Notes: a model not told the origin generated them from the letters alone. A DNA stretch of 64,000 nucleotides from Sinomicrobium kalidii (GCF_021183825.1 NZ_CP089211.1:4136501-4200500), one strand, 5' to 3'. Shown: positions 8,537 to 18,586, counted from the stretch's first letter. Translations and numbers: made by a program.

Positions 8537-10558
8537 TTAAATAAGCCCTTTGTATTTTCTGAGGAACCATTCTACCGAAAGTAACAGTACAATAAGAAAC
8601 AGCAGAATTTTCCAATCCAGTAAAGGTACGATATTTTCTTTACTTTTCTGAATGGGTTTGAATCTGGTGTCTTCGAGTAACATGGCGGAAAGGCTGTCCG
8701 GGGAATTGTGATAAAAGGCCCTGCCCTTCGTGTTAGCCGCAAGTTGCTGTAATTTTTGCATATCGGCCTGTACATATTGTTCTTCCACATCAAACTCCAG
8801 TATCTTGAATTGGCCCGATCGTTTTATGTTATCGCCCGCTGCACGCACCGTAAAGGAGTATTCCCCGGCTTCAAGAGTACTGAGATCGGCCTCGTAATAA
8901 TTGTTTCTCAATAGCATGGGAAATGTTTTTTCCGTGTTTTCACCCGATTTCTTTACAGCTATATGAAGCGAGGCCTCCTTGTTAAAAATATAATTTTTGT
9001 CAAAGTACTGTGCCGTGATAACTACACCGGAACTCCCGTCGTAAAAGGTATTGTAATCAATTTCGAGCCGGTCTCTTTTCTTGTCGGATGCGAGGAAAAA
9101 CACCAGTTTACCGACAAAACCGTCAAATTTTTCAGAAGTGCTGTTTTCCCGGTAGTCCTGCATCCTCCACTTCCACAGGTCCTCGCCGAGCAATACGGCG
9201 GTCCTGTGATTGTCTTTTTCCATGGTGAAGAGTAAGGGGGCCGTAGTGAGCACGCCTTTTACTTTTTGAAACAAAATAGTTTCGTAGGGCGTATTGAACG
9301 AAATATCACCGAAAGCTGCACGGAGCGGGGGGTAGTGTGAAAACCCGATATTTTCTGTGGCGAAAGCGGCATAGCTTTCGTTATAACTGCCCTGGACCTC
9401 TTCGGTAAAACCGTTCCCCTTTTTTGAAAAATCGGTTTGGGCCCGGTTGAGAAAGTTCCAGTCCGTGCTTTCACCACCGATGATAAAGATATTTTTATGC
9501 AGTTTACGGAGTTGTTCAAACACACTGGCAAAGGAGGCGTCGGGTTGATAGAGCACAACAAGTTGAAAATCATTTAATTTGTTTATGTCTAAGTTCGGTC
9601 TGCCTACGGTGACATTCCGTTCTTCGTTGGCCTCTATGCTTCGCTTTAAGGCACCGATATCGGGGTGTACTATGTCTGAGAGGATCAGCACTTCCGTTTT
9701 TTGGTCGATAACCTCTATACCGAATGCCTTGTAATTGTTTTTGGTGTTCTTTTCACTTTCCACCGGAAGTATTTCTGCCCTGAAGGTAAGGACTCCCCGG
9801 GTATCTGCTTCCAGGTGGGCCTGGATGACTTCCGACTTTTTTTCCGGGGAAAAGCGTACTTTTTTCTGAAAGAGGGTACGGTTGCCCGAAACAATGCGAA
9901 AATTGCTGTTTACCGGGGTTTTTCCGTCATAATTGAGGATGATTTCAACGGGAAACTTATTTTTAAAATAGGCATACCGGTTCACATTGAGCCTGTGTAT
10001 TTTCAGGTCGTCATAGGTGGTTGTATCACCCACTGCCACCGGGAATACCGGGAAAGGGTAGTTCAGTGAGGTGTATGTATAGTCTTCACCATAGGTTTGA
10101 TTGCCGTCGGTAATCAGTATTGCGGTTGCCTGTTTTCCCCTGTAAATTTCTTTTATGGAAGACAGGGCGGCATTCAGGTCGGTTTGGTGCTCTTCGAAGG
10201 TGACGGAACGGTCATTTTCAAGTGTTTGTCCGAAGGTATAGTGGTCTATGGAGAACCTTTCTGCGAGCTGCCCGTTACTTTCCAGGGCGGCGATGACATC
10301 CTGTACGTTTTTTTTCGCGTTCAGGTGGGCTATGGAAGACGAATTGTCTGTAATTATGGCAAGGCCGGGCTTTTCCCGGTATACGGATACTTTTTTAAAC
10401 TCTGGGTTGATGAGCAGCAGCAGGATGGCAAAGACCGAAACGAATCGCAAAAAAGCAAAAAGCAAGTTTTCTTTTGACTTGCCTTTTGCTTTTCCGTATT
10501 GGAATATTGCTGCAAGGAGCGCAACTATTCCTGCTATAATGATATATATAACAGACAT
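8537..10558 (-). CDS. VWA-domain membrane protein, BatA-like in layout
   Basis: A 673-residue protein with two N-terminal membrane helices (about 3-21 and 32-52), a von Willebrand A-type domain from about 60 with a MIDAS-like DNSSS motif (ITDNSSSIA), a long beta-rich periplasmic region and a C-terminal membrane helix (about 645-663). This layout, with helices at both ends and a VWA domain with metal site, resembles the large periplasmic proteins of aerotolerance (Bat) loci and other Bacteroidota VWA proteins. There is no MoxR ATPase or other Bat gene nearby, so its role is open. It starts 53 bases after fabG on the same strand and is probably cotranscribed with it. Confidence 0.8.
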   Translation of the reverse strand: MSVIYIIIAGIVALLAAIFQYGKAKGKSKENLLFAFLRFVSVFAILLLLINPEFKKVSVYREKPGLAIITDNSSSIAHLNAKKNVQDVIAALESNGQLAERFSIDHYTFGQTLENDRSVTFEEHQTDLNAALSSIKEIYRGKQATAILITDGNQTYGEDYTYTSLNYPFPVFPVAVGDTTTYDDLKIHRLNVNRYAYFKNKFPVEIILNYDGKTPVNSNFRIVSGNRTLFQKKVRFSPEKKSEVIQAHLEADTRGVLTFRAEILPVESEKNTKNNYKAFGIEVIDQKTEVLILSDIVHPDIGALKRSIEANEERNVTVGRPNLDINKLNDFQLVVLYQPDASFASVFEQLRKLHKNIFIIGGESTDWNFLNRAQTDFSKKGNGFTEEVQGSYNESYAAFATENIGFSHYPPLRAAFGDISFNTPYETILFQKVKGVLTTAPLLFTMEKDNHRTAVLLGEDLWKWRMQDYRENSTSEKFDGFVGKLVFFLASDKKRDRLEIDYNTFYDGSSGVVITAQYFDKNYIFNKEASLHIAVKKSGENTEKTFPMLLRNNYYEADLSTLEAGEYSFTVRAAGDNIKRSGQFKILEFDVEEQYVQADMQKLQQLAANTKGRAFYHNSPDSLSAMLLEDTRFKPIQKSKENIVPLLDWKILLFLIVLLLSVEWFLRKYKGLI

Positions 10559-10611
10559 TTAGTGATCCGTTTGGTTAAGAGGGTGAGGCGATGTGTGTGC
10601 TTTACCACTTA

Positions 10612-11358
10612 TCAGGTAAGCATTCCGCCGTCTACATTCAATACCTGTCCCGTGATATAGGTACTGAGGTCCGAAGCGAGGAACAAGCAGGCATTGGCCA
10701 CATCTTCGGGAGTGCCGCCCCGTTTCAGCGGAATTCCTTCCCTCCATCCCTGTACGGTCTTTTCATCGAGTTTGGCGGTCATTTCGGTTTCTATGAATCC
10801 CGGGGCTATGGCATTGCACCGGATGTTCCGCGAGCCGAGTTCGAGGGCTACGGATTTTGTAAAACCGATGATCCCGGCTTTGGATGCAGCGTAATTGGTT
10901 TGTCCCGCATTCCCTTTAACACCAACCACGGAGCTCATGTTGATAATGGAACCTTTTCGCTGCTTCAGCATGGTTCGCTGTACTGCTTTGGTCATGTTGA
11001 AAACAGACTTGAGGTTGACCTCTATCACTTTGTCAAAGTCTTCTTCGGAAATGCGCATCAGGAGGTTGTCTTTAGTGATCCCGGCATTGTTGATCAGGAT
11101 ATCAATACTTCCGAAATCACCCATAACATCTTCGGCCAGTTTTTGGGCATCGTCAAAACCGGCGGCATTACTCTGGTATCCTTTGGCTTTTATGCCGAGG
11201 GACACAAGTTCTTTTTCCAGCTCGGCGGCGGCTTCTGCCGAAGCACTGTATGTAAATGCAATATTGGCGCCTTCACGGGCAAAAACCTGCGCAATGCCTT
11301 TTCCTATTCCTCTGCTTGCGCCGGTGATGATAGCTGTTTTTCCTTCTAAAAGTTTCAT
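10612..11358 (-). CDS. fabG: 3-oxoacyl-[acyl-carrier-protein] reductase
   Basis: NADPH-dependent reductase of the fatty acid elongation cycle, 248 residues, the standard FabG length when started at the ATG preceding KLLEGKTAIITGASRG. An in-frame ATG 30 bases upstream would add ten atypical residues. The glycine-rich cofactor motif TGASRGIGKG (about 13-22), the NNAG motif, the catalytic Ser in NMSSVVG and the YAASKAG Tyr/Lys pair are all present, as is the C-terminal VNVDGG ending. It stands apart from other fab genes; the next gene, a VWA membrane protein, follows on the same strand. Confidence 0.95.
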   Translation of the reverse strand: MKLLEGKTAIITGASRGIGKGIAQVFAREGANIAFTYSASAEAAAELEKELVSLGIKAKGYQSNAAGFDDAQKLAEDVMGDFGSIDILINNAGITKDNLLMRISEEDFDKVIEVNLKSVFNMTKAVQRTMLKQRKGSIINMSSVVGVKGNAGQTNYAASKAGIIGFTKSVALELGSRNIRCNAIAPGFIETEMTAKLDEKTVQGWREGIPLKRGGTPEDVANACLFLASDLSTYITGQVLNVDGGMLT

Positions 11359-11445
11359 ATGTTGTTTTTTTGTTCTCCGGGATAACAACAGTGTTTGCGA
11401 TCATGGCAATGCCCGCTTTCTGTCTGTACCCCCATAAGCGATCAC

Positions 11446-11453
11446 CAAATATA
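11446..11453 (-). promoter_or_regulatory. -7 box upstream of fabG
   Basis: TATATTTG on the minus strand matches TAnnTTTG. It lies 88 bases before the chosen fabG start, implying a leader of roughly 80 bases. A T-rich tract with TTG lies 16-21 bases further upstream, overlapping the T-tract of the M16 peptidase terminator. Confidence 0.45.
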
Positions 11454-11477
11454 GCAAATTGGAACAGGACAAAACAA

Positions 11478-11504
11478 AAATCCCCGCCAATTTAGCGGGG
11501 ATTT
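11478..11504 (-). terminator. Intrinsic terminator of the M16 peptidase gene
   Basis: Ten-base arms AAATCCCCGC (11478-11487) and GCGGGGATTT (11495-11504) with a 7-base loop. On the minus strand the stem is followed by TTTTTGTTTTG, so it is a well-formed Rho-independent terminator 19 bases past the stop of the M16 peptidase gene. Confidence 0.85.
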
Positions 11505-11522
11505 GTCGTAATGGATTTAGTA

Positions 11523-14483
11523 CTATGATTTTACGGGCACCGGTTTTTCATAATTGAACAGGTAGTCCACATCCAGTTCATTAACTTTTCCCAGTTTGCC
11601 CAGGGCCTTCATATCCAGGTCCTTTTTGTTACCGATGACCATGATATCATAGGACGCTCCCTTAATATTTTCATTAAAGAAGGTTTTGAGGTCCTGTAAG
11701 GTCATATCCTGTATGTGATTATAGATTTCTTTCCGGTTATCGTGGGTGATCCCCCGTTTTTTGAGCCGTTCGAAGTTCCAGAAAATGCTGGCCTTGTTTA
11801 TGCGATCGGCTGCGAGTTTTTTCAGGGCCGATTTTTTGGCGGCATTAAATTGCTCCTCAGCTTCGGGCATGTTGTTCATGAGTTCCATCATGGCTTCTAC
11901 AGCCTGGGGCAATTTATTGGCCTGTGTGCCTATATAGGCCTGGATGTAGTCGGGCTTTCCGGCTTCCGAAGCGCTGGCGTAGGCCGAGAATGCGGAATAG
12001 GCCAGCGATTTCGATTCCCTGATCTCCTGGAACAGGATGGAGGAGAGGCCACTCCCGAAATAGGTATTGAACAGGCTTGCCGCAGCCATTTTTTCGGGAT
12101 CAAAAGTGTCTCCTTTTGAAAGGAACAGCATTTCGGCCTGAACCATGTCGTAATCTACAAAATAAACGTTGCCCCCGGTTTCCTTGGCCGTGTAATTTTT
12201 CTGTTCGGGATATTCTTCCAGGTTATCGGGCACCTGATGTTTTTCGTTCAGGGCGGTCACCGCGGCATCTATATCATTGCCGTAGTAAAAAATGCGGTGT
12301 TTGTATTTCCTGAGGTCTTTAACCAGGTTTACCAGTTCGGTCGGATCGGTTTCCCGGAGTTCGCCGATGGTATAAATGTCCCTGAGCCTGGAATTTTCGC
12401 CGTATTGTCCGAAATTCCTAAGGCCGTACCACAGTATATTGCCCTTACTGGTTTTGTTGTCTTCCCGCTGTTTGGCAATTTTCTGTACGTATTTGTCATA
12501 GGTGTCCTGATCGGCAACGGCATTACTCCAGAGGTGTTCCAGCAGTTCGAGGCCTTCGGGCAGGTTTTCTTTCAATCCGGAAAGGGAAAGATAGGCCTGG
12601 TCATTCCCCGAGTTCACCCCGTAATCTATACCGAGTTTGTAAAATTCCTTTTTAAGTGCCTCGGGAGAATACTTGTCTGTTCCGAGATATTCCAGGTACC
12701 CTATGGCAAGGCCGAGTTTTTTGTCATTGTCCTTGCCCATATCAAAGATAAAATTAAGCTGGACCAGATCGTTTATTTCATTTTCTATATAAGAGACGTT
12801 GATATTGTTATTCAGCGCGGTCTCTTTTATGGCGGCGTCGTAATCCACGTAAACAGGTTTGATGTCGGGGGCTTCTATACTGTTGAAATTTTCGAGGAAC
12901 GCCGATTTTTTATCCCTGTTTAACTGTACGGGAGTGATCTCCGGTTTTTCGACTTTGACCAGGTCCTTGTTCTCTCCCTGTCTTTTGTAAACCACGGCGT
13001 AATTGTCTTTATAGAAGGTATTGGCAAAATCGACCAGGTCCTGTTTGGTGATCTTTTTCATTTCATCCAGTTGTTTTACCTTGTCTTCCCAGTCCTGGAA
13101 ATGTACGAAGGCATTGACATAGGCATAGGCCACGGCTGAAGCATCTTCGAACTGGCGTATTTGTGATAATTTCATGTCATTGATAACGGCTTCGATCATC
13201 CAGTCGTCGAATTCTCCCTTTTTCACTTTTTCAATTTCACCGAGCAACAGGTCTTTTACTTCATTCAGCGATTGTCCGGATTTCGGATTGCCATACAGTG
13301 TATGTGTACCGTAATCGTTGGAGAAGCGGGTATATGAACCGGCCCGCTGAACTTTCTGTTTCTGGTTGAGATCGAGGTCAATAAGCCCGGCAGTACTGTT
13401 GGCGAGGATATAATCTATGAGGGTAACGTAGTTTTCTTCTTTTGTGCCAATGCCTTTTGTACGGAATGCCAGGGTAACGCTTTCGGCCTCGGGACCAAAT
13501 ACCTCCCTTTCCATGGAAGCGGTTATGGCCTCTTCTTCCGGCCGTTCCGGGTGGGTGACCTCCTTGTGTTCAAAATCACCGAAATTATCGTTGACTTTTT
13601 GTATGGTTTCGTCAAAATCGATATCTCCTACCAGGACGACGGCCATGTTATTGGGTACATAATATTTATCGTAGTAATTGTGGATGGCTGCCATGGAGGG
13701 GTTTTTGAGGTGTTCCGAGACCCCGATGGTGGGTTGCTGGCCGTACGGATGTGTCGGGAACAGGGCATCCATGAGGGCATAGTTTATTTTTCTGCCGTCG
13801 TTATCCTGCGATCGGTTAAATTCTTCGTATACCGCTTCCAGTTCGGTATGAAACAGCCGCAGGACCAGCTGGCTGAACCTTTCGCTTTCCAGCAGGAGCC
13901 ATTTGTCCAGTTCGTTAGACGGGATCTTGTTAACATATACGGTTTCTTCGTGCCATGTCCAGGCATTGGTACCTTCCGCGCCGAGCGAGCTTGCCATTTT
14001 GTCGTATTCGTTGGCTATGGAGATTTTGGAGGCTTCCTGGGATACACTGTCGATGGTCCTGTAAATGGCTTTTTTCTTTTTCGGGTCCTTTTCGGCTTTG
14101 TGTTCTTCGTAGAGTGCAGCTATTTTTTCCAGGAGCGGGCGTTCCTTTTCCCAGTCCTGTGTGCCTATTTCATCGGTGCCCTTAAACACCATATGTTCCA
14201 GGTAGTGGGCGAGGCCTGTGTTGTCTGCAGGGTCATATACCGAACCGGCCCTTACGGCGATAAAGGTCTGTATCTTGGGTTCGTCGGTGTTTTTGCTGAG
14301 ATATACTTTAAGGCCGTTGTCCAGAGTGTAAAGTCTGAGGCCTGTGGGGTCGTTGTCTACGGTTTCATAGGAAAATCCGTTGGGATCGGTATGGAGGGTA
14401 GTGGTCGTTCCGGTTTCTGTTGTTTGTTTACAGCCGATACTAAAAAAGGAGAGGGAGACAAACAGTAAAATTACTTTTTTCAT
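11523..14483 (-). CDS. M16 family zinc metallopeptidase lipoprotein
   Basis: A 986-residue pitrilysin/insulinase-type protease. The N-terminus is a lipoprotein signal with lipobox FSIGC (Cys18), so it is probably anchored in the envelope. The first M16 domain has the inverted zinc motif HYLEH (residues 93-97) and a later conserved Glu region (LLLESERFSQL). The full length fits the two-unit M16 fold (catalytic plus non-catalytic halves, about 220 residues per domain). Family members degrade peptides in the periplasm, often signal peptides or oligopeptides. It is a monocistronic gene with a strong terminator; no partner M16B gene is adjacent. Confidence 0.93.
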   Translation of the reverse strand: MKKVILLFVSLSFFSIGCKQTTETGTTTTLHTDPNGFSYETVDNDPTGLRLYTLDNGLKVYLSKNTDEPKIQTFIAVRAGSVYDPADNTGLAHYLEHMVFKGTDEIGTQDWEKERPLLEKIAALYEEHKAEKDPKKKKAIYRTIDSVSQEASKISIANEYDKMASSLGAEGTNAWTWHEETVYVNKIPSNELDKWLLLESERFSQLVLRLFHTELEAVYEEFNRSQDNDGRKINYALMDALFPTHPYGQQPTIGVSEHLKNPSMAAIHNYYDKYYVPNNMAVVLVGDIDFDETIQKVNDNFGDFEHKEVTHPERPEEEAITASMEREVFGPEAESVTLAFRTKGIGTKEENYVTLIDYILANSTAGLIDLDLNQKQKVQRAGSYTRFSNDYGTHTLYGNPKSGQSLNEVKDLLLGEIEKVKKGEFDDWMIEAVINDMKLSQIRQFEDASAVAYAYVNAFVHFQDWEDKVKQLDEMKKITKQDLVDFANTFYKDNYAVVYKRQGENKDLVKVEKPEITPVQLNRDKKSAFLENFNSIEAPDIKPVYVDYDAAIKETALNNNINVSYIENEINDLVQLNFIFDMGKDNDKKLGLAIGYLEYLGTDKYSPEALKKEFYKLGIDYGVNSGNDQAYLSLSGLKENLPEGLELLEHLWSNAVADQDTYDKYVQKIAKQREDNKTSKGNILWYGLRNFGQYGENSRLRDIYTIGELRETDPTELVNLVKDLRKYKHRIFYYGNDIDAAVTALNEKHQVPDNLEEYPEQKNYTAKETGGNVYFVDYDMVQAEMLFLSKGDTFDPEKMAAASLFNTYFGSGLSSILFQEIRESKSLAYSAFSAYASASEAGKPDYIQAYIGTQANKLPQAVEAMMELMNNMPEAEEQFNAAKKSALKKLAADRINKASIFWNFERLKKRGITHDNRKEIYNHIQDMTLQDLKTFFNENIKGASYDIMVIGNKKDLDMKALGKLGKVNELDVDYLFNYEKPVPVKS

Positions 14484-15039
14484 AAGCGATAACAGTTTAG
14501 GTTATGATCTTTAGTGTATTGATTCTTGTGTCTGCATTTATATTATACACCTTAACTTGGCATAAGTCCCAAATCGCATCTCCCTTTTTAAGGATCTGGA
14601 TCAAAGGTTGTGGGGTTTTTCACTTGTTGCGGTTTCCCGTTTTGGTTTTGCCACGGATACACGAATGTTTTTTGGGTTGAATGTTGCAAATGAGGTTGTA
14701 TTTTAGTTATTCAGGCATCACGCATGAACTGAATAGCTCATTAACTGAATAACTCAATAACCTGTTAACCCGACAACAAGCCCATAATTTTTCACCTTAC
14801 TCAAAGCCCGCAATAAATGACTCTGGATTGAGGCCAATATCACCCTGTAACAAAAAGGAGCCATTTCATAAATCGCAAGTCATACCTCTTATGTCTGAAC
14901 GCCAACAATGTCCACAACTTTTAGGATTGATCCCTTTTTAATTTAACCCCGAAGTTAAAGTGCGGATAAAAAAAATCCATTAGCTAATATAACTAATGGA
15001 TTTACAATATTTTATAAGTATTGACTATTTTAACACTAA
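14484..15039. other. Intergenic region without genes
   Basis: These 556 bases have no convincing open frame. They hold a loose repeat of ACTGAATAGCTC/ATAACTCAATAACC type at about 14,700-14,770, which is the inverted counterpart of the segment at about 4,740-4,820, and the segment GCCACGGATACACGAATG at about 14,653, of a type often scattered in Bacteroidota intergenic DNA. The sucD terminator is at the right end. Confidence 0.6.
14973..15003 (-). terminator. Intrinsic terminator of sucD
   Basis: Eleven-base arms AAATCCATTAG (14973-14983) and CTAATGGATTT (14993-15003) with a 9-base loop; on the minus strand the stem is followed by a run of Ts. It lies 37 bases beyond the sucD stop. Confidence 0.85.
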
Positions 15040-15912
15040 TTATCCGAGAACTTCAGCCACTTTTTTACCGATTTCCGCGGGAGAGTCCACCACATGGATG
15101 CCGCATTCTTTCATAATTCGTTTTTTGGCTTCGGCAGTATCATCGGCACCTCCTACAATGGCTCCGGCATGTCCCATGGTCCTTCCTTTGGGGGCGGTTT
15201 CGCCCGCTATGAATCCGACAACGGGTTTTCTGTTTCCGTCTTCCCTGACCCATTTGGCGGCATCGGCTTCGAGTTGCCCTCCGATTTCCCCGATCATGAC
15301 GATACATGCTGTTTCGGGATCGTTCATCAGTAACTCTACGGCTTCTTTCGTTGTGGTCCCGATGATGGGGTCGCCTCCGATACCTATTGCCGTGGTAATG
15401 CCCTGTCCCTGACGTACTACCTGGTCTGCGGCTTCATAGGTAAGGGTTCCTGATTTGGACACGATACCTACATTTCCTTTCTTGAATACAAAGCCGGGCA
15501 TGATGCCTACCTTGGCTTCTCCGGGAGTAATAACACCGGGGCAGTTAGGGCCGATTAGCCTGCAATCCTTGTTTTTTATATAGTTGGAGGCCGTGATCAT
15601 ATCGGCAACCGGGATACCTTCGGTTATGGTAATGATTACCTTTATACCTGCATCGGCAGCTTCCATAATGGCATCGGCGGCAAAAGCGGGCGGAACGAAG
15701 ATGATGGAAGTATCGGCGCCTGCTTTGTCCACAGCATCTTTTACCGTGTTGAAAACGGGGCGTCCGAGGTGTTCCTGACCACCTTTTCCCGGAGTCACTC
15801 CGCCTACTACATTGGTACCGTATTCTATCATCTGTTCAGCGTGAAAAGTACCTTCACTACCGGTGAAACCTTGTACAATTATTTTTGAATCCTTGTTGAC
15901 TAAAACACTCAT
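15040..15912 (-). CDS. sucD: Succinate-CoA ligase (ADP-forming), alpha subunit
   Basis: Alpha subunit of succinyl-CoA synthetase in the TCA cycle, 290 residues, the usual length. The CoA-binding N-terminal domain has [12 protein letters not shown] and [14 protein letters not shown]; the ligase domain has IGEIGG and the phospho-histidine motif [10 protein letters not shown]. The beta subunit sucC is not in the window, as is normal for Flavobacteriaceae, where sucD follows the lipid A/EF-P genes. A TATTTTTG box upstream suggests its own promoter in addition to read-through from the LpxD paralogue. Confidence 0.96.
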   Translation of the reverse strand: MSVLVNKDSKIIVQGFTGSEGTFHAEQMIEYGTNVVGGVTPGKGGQEHLGRPVFNTVKDAVDKAGADTSIIFVPPAFAADAIMEAADAGIKVIITITEGIPVADMITASNYIKNKDCRLIGPNCPGVITPGEAKVGIMPGFVFKKGNVGIVSKSGTLTYEAADQVVRQGQGITTAIGIGGDPIIGTTTKEAVELLMNDPETACIVMIGEIGGQLEADAAKWVREDGNRKPVVGFIAGETAPKGRTMGHAGAIVGGADDTAEAKKRIMKECGIHVVDSPAEIGKKVAEVLG

Positions 15913-15945
15913 TATACTTTATACTTTAATTTTTTATAGGCTATG

Positions 15946-15953
15946 CAAAAATA
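15946..15953 (-). promoter_or_regulatory. -7 box upstream of sucD
   Basis: TATTTTTG on the minus strand matches TAnnTTTG and lies about 35 bases before the sucD ATG within a 171-base intergenic gap. No clear -33 TTG was found. Confidence 0.4.
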
Positions 15954-16083
15954 GGGTTTTATGTGGATTATCCGATACGGTTTGTTGTTTATGTTTGCGC
16001 CTTATTGTTATTTTTTTGTTAGTACCGTATGTTGTACGAAGGAAGGGGGAATGGCTGAGCTGTGGTTGTAAATACAGCCGGTT

Positions 16084-17028
16084 TTAGCCTGCATCCCTCT
16101 CGTTTAATTTTTCTATAATATCCGGGATTTTCCGTATGGATGCCAGTTCCCTGTACTTTTTACGGGCTTCTTCCGCCGGACAGCCGAAATACGTGGTATT
16201 TCCCGGAAGCGATTTGCTGATTCCCGATTGTGCGAGGATCACCGCGCCGGCACCGATGGTTATGTCGCTGGTCATGCCCACCTGCCCCCAGATGGTAACC
16301 TCATCTTCAATAATAACACAACCGGCTATCCCCGTTTGCGAGGCGATAAGGCATTTTTTACCGATCACCGTATCGTGCCCCACATGAACCTGGTTGTCCA
16401 GTTTGGAACCTTCTTTTATTAGTGTACTTCCGGTAACCCCCCTGTCAATGGTACACAGGGCGCCCAGGTCTACGTGGTCTTCTATGACCACCCGGCCTCC
16501 CGAAATAAGTTTGTCAAACCCTTCGGGCCTGTTTTTGTAGTAAAAGGCATCCGCTCCCAATACGGTACCGGCGTGAATGGTCACATTATTGCCGATCACG
16601 GTATGATCATAAATGATGACGTTGGGATGTATAACACAATTTTCGCCTATGGTGACATTGTTGCCGATAAAAACGTTGGGCTGAATAATTGTGTTTTTTC
16701 CTATAGAAGCGGAAGGCGCAATGAGGCCTGCCGCCTTTTCGAAAGGGCGGAAATAATTGGTGAGCTTGTTGAAGTCCCTGAAAGGGTCATCCGAAAGGAG
16801 CAGAGCCTTGCCTTCCGGGCATTTCACCTGTTTATTGATGAGGATCACGGTTGCCGCGGAATTCAGTGCCTTGTCATAATATTTCGGATGGTCAACAAAA
16901 ACGATATCCCCGGATTCTACAACGTGAATTTCATTCATTCCGTGTACCGGGAAGTCTTCCGGTCCTGAAAAATCACAGTCCAGTATGGTAGCTATTTGCC
17001 TTAGGGTGTGTACCTGTGGAAATTTCAT
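16084..17028 (-). CDS. LpxD-like hexapeptide acyltransferase (second paralogue)
   Basis: A 314-residue LpxD-family protein: an N-terminal uridine-binding-like domain (about 1-100) and a left-handed beta helix of hexapeptide repeats (about 105-270, such as IGKNTIIQPNVFIGNNVTIG), with the candidate catalytic His in VHVGHDTVIGKK. Because a longer, standard LpxD starts the same gene run at 19989-21017, this is a paralogue. It follows efp by 23 bases and is surely in the same operon. Related paralogues are annotated as UDP-3-O-(3-hydroxymyristoyl)glucosamine N-acyltransferase, but acyl or sugar specificity may differ. Confidence 0.85.
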   Translation of the reverse strand: MKFPQVHTLRQIATILDCDFSGPEDFPVHGMNEIHVVESGDIVFVDHPKYYDKALNSAATVILINKQVKCPEGKALLLSDDPFRDFNKLTNYFRPFEKAAGLIAPSASIGKNTIIQPNVFIGNNVTIGENCVIHPNVIIYDHTVIGNNVTIHAGTVLGADAFYYKNRPEGFDKLISGGRVVIEDHVDLGALCTIDRGVTGSTLIKEGSKLDNQVHVGHDTVIGKKCLIASQTGIAGCVIIEDEVTIWGQVGMTSDITIGAGAVILAQSGISKSLPGNTTYFGCPAEEARKKYRELASIRKIPDIIEKLNERDAG

Positions 17029-17051
17029 GAGTGTATATCCGTTTTCCGGAT

Positions 17052-17618
17052 TTATTCTTTTACCCGTTCTACATAAGTTCCTTTATCCGTTTCGACCTTT
17101 ATTTTATCGCCTTCGCTGATAAAGAGCGGAACGTTCACGGAAGCACCTGTTTCCATTGTAGCCGGTTTTGTAGCGTTGGTTGCCGTATTGCCTTTGACAC
17201 CGGGTTCGGTATGGGTAACTTCCAGTACAACATGTGAAGGCATCTCTACCGATAACGGCATTCCGTCTTCGGTATTGATAAGTATTGTCACTACCTCGCC
17301 TTCCTTGAGCAGTTCCGGAGCGTCCAGGGCATTCCGCTGTAAGGCTATCTGGTTAAAATCTTCCGTATTCATAAAGTGGAAGGTGTCTCCCTCCGGGTAC
17401 AGGTATTGAAAACTATGGGTTTCCACGCGTACATCGTCTATTTTGTGTCCCGCTGAAAAGGTATTGTCGACAACCTTTCCCGTGGTAACGCTCTTGAGTT
17501 TTGTGCGTACGAATGCCGGGCCTTTTCCGGGTTTTACATGCAAAAACTCCACGATCTTGTAGATGTCGTGGTTGAACCGTATACATAGTCCCTTTCGTAT
17601 ATCTGACGTTGTTGCCAT
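17052..17618 (-). CDS. efp: Elongation factor P
   Basis: Relieves ribosome stalling at polyproline stretches. The start MATTSDIRKGL at 17618 gives the standard 188-residue protein; the longer frame upstream adds 26 unrelated residues. KOW-like domain I carries the modification loop HVKPGKGPAFVRTKLK, followed by two OB domains ending in KVETDKGTYVERV. It lies between lpxA and the LpxD paralogue in one direction, a layout seen across Flavobacteriaceae, which couples translation and outer membrane synthesis genes. No EpmA/EpmB modification enzymes are nearby. Confidence 0.96.
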   Translation of the reverse strand: MATTSDIRKGLCIRFNHDIYKIVEFLHVKPGKGPAFVRTKLKSVTTGKVVDNTFSAGHKIDDVRVETHSFQYLYPEGDTFHFMNTEDFNQIALQRNALDAPELLKEGEVVTILINTEDGMPLSVEMPSHVVLEVTHTEPGVKGNTATNATKPATMETGASVNVPLFISEGDKIKVETDKGTYVERVKE

Positions 17619-17743
17619 AATTTCTGGTTTATAGTTTTTTAGCCGGGGAGCTTTTTTAGTTACGGGCATGCTGCTAACAAATTCCCGACACATCAACCCC
17701 CGACATTATCAAATTAACATATTATCACATTATTACATTGCCC

Positions 17744-18529
17744 TTATCCGGCATTGAAATACCCTTTCATGATTCCTCTCTGGGAGTCTCTTATGAACTG
17801 GAGTATTTCGTCCCTTTCGGGAGTGGCTTCCATCTCCGCTTCGATGATCTCGATGGCCTGGGTATTGTTGTAGTTTCTCTGGTAGAGTATCCTGTAGATG
17901 TTTTGTATTTCCCGGATTTTATCGGCAGAGAAGCCCCTTCGCCGCAGTCCGACGGAATTTATCCCTACATACGACAGGGGTTCGCGTGCTCCCTTGACAT
18001 AGGGCGGAACATCTTTTCGCACCAGTGATCCCCCGGTAACAAAAGCGTGATTTCCTATGGAACAGAACTGATGTACTGCTGTCATCCCGGCCAATACCAC
18101 ATAATCACCTACGGTAATATGGCCTGCCAGTGTGCTGTTATTGGAAAAAATACAATTATTGCCGATAATGCAGTCGTGCGCGATGTGACTGTAGGCCATG
18201 ATAAGGCAGTTTTCACCTATCACGGTCTTCATCCTGTCCACAGTGCCGCGGTTGATGGTCACACATTCCCGGATGGTTGTATTGTCACGTATCTCGGCAA
18301 TGGTTTCTTCTCCCTGGAATTTCAGATCCTGCGGAGTAGCAGCAATAACTGCCCCGGGAAAAATGTTACAATTTTTTCCTATTCGTGCCCCTTCCATAAT
18401 GGTTACATTGGAGCCTATCCAGGTGCCTTCGCCTATAATCACATTATTGTGGATAGTGGTAAAGGGTTCGATAACCACATTTTTGGCTATCTTGGCACCG
18501 GGATGTACATATGCTAAAGGTTGATTCAT
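17744..18529 (-). CDS. lpxA: Acyl-ACP--UDP-N-acetylglucosamine O-acyltransferase
   Basis: First step of lipid A synthesis, 261 residues, the standard length. It is a left-handed beta helix (residues about 5-180) built from hexapeptide repeats such as IGEGTWIGSNVTIMEG, with the catalytic His in MAYSHIAHDCIIG, the HQFCSIG motif and a helical C-terminal domain. It follows lpxC/fabZ by 57 bases in the lipid A operon, and efp follows by 125 bases. Confidence 0.96.
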   Translation of the reverse strand: MNQPLAYVHPGAKIAKNVVIEPFTTIHNNVIIGEGTWIGSNVTIMEGARIGKNCNIFPGAVIAATPQDLKFQGEETIAEIRDNTTIRECVTINRGTVDRMKTVIGENCLIMAYSHIAHDCIIGNNCIFSNNSTLAGHITVGDYVVLAGMTAVHQFCSIGNHAFVTGGSLVRKDVPPYVKGAREPLSYVGINSVGLRRRGFSADKIREIQNIYRILYQRNYNNTQAIEIIEAEMEATPERDEILQFIRDSQRGIMKGYFNAG

Positions 18530-18586
18530 GTGTGTCGATTGTATCGATTATAATGCGAATACGGAAAATACACAGGGGTAATTTCC

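Noticed and set aside
13551..14468. Plus-strand open frame of 305 codons
   Set aside because: Antisense to the M16 peptidase, including its HYLEH site; no recognisable features.
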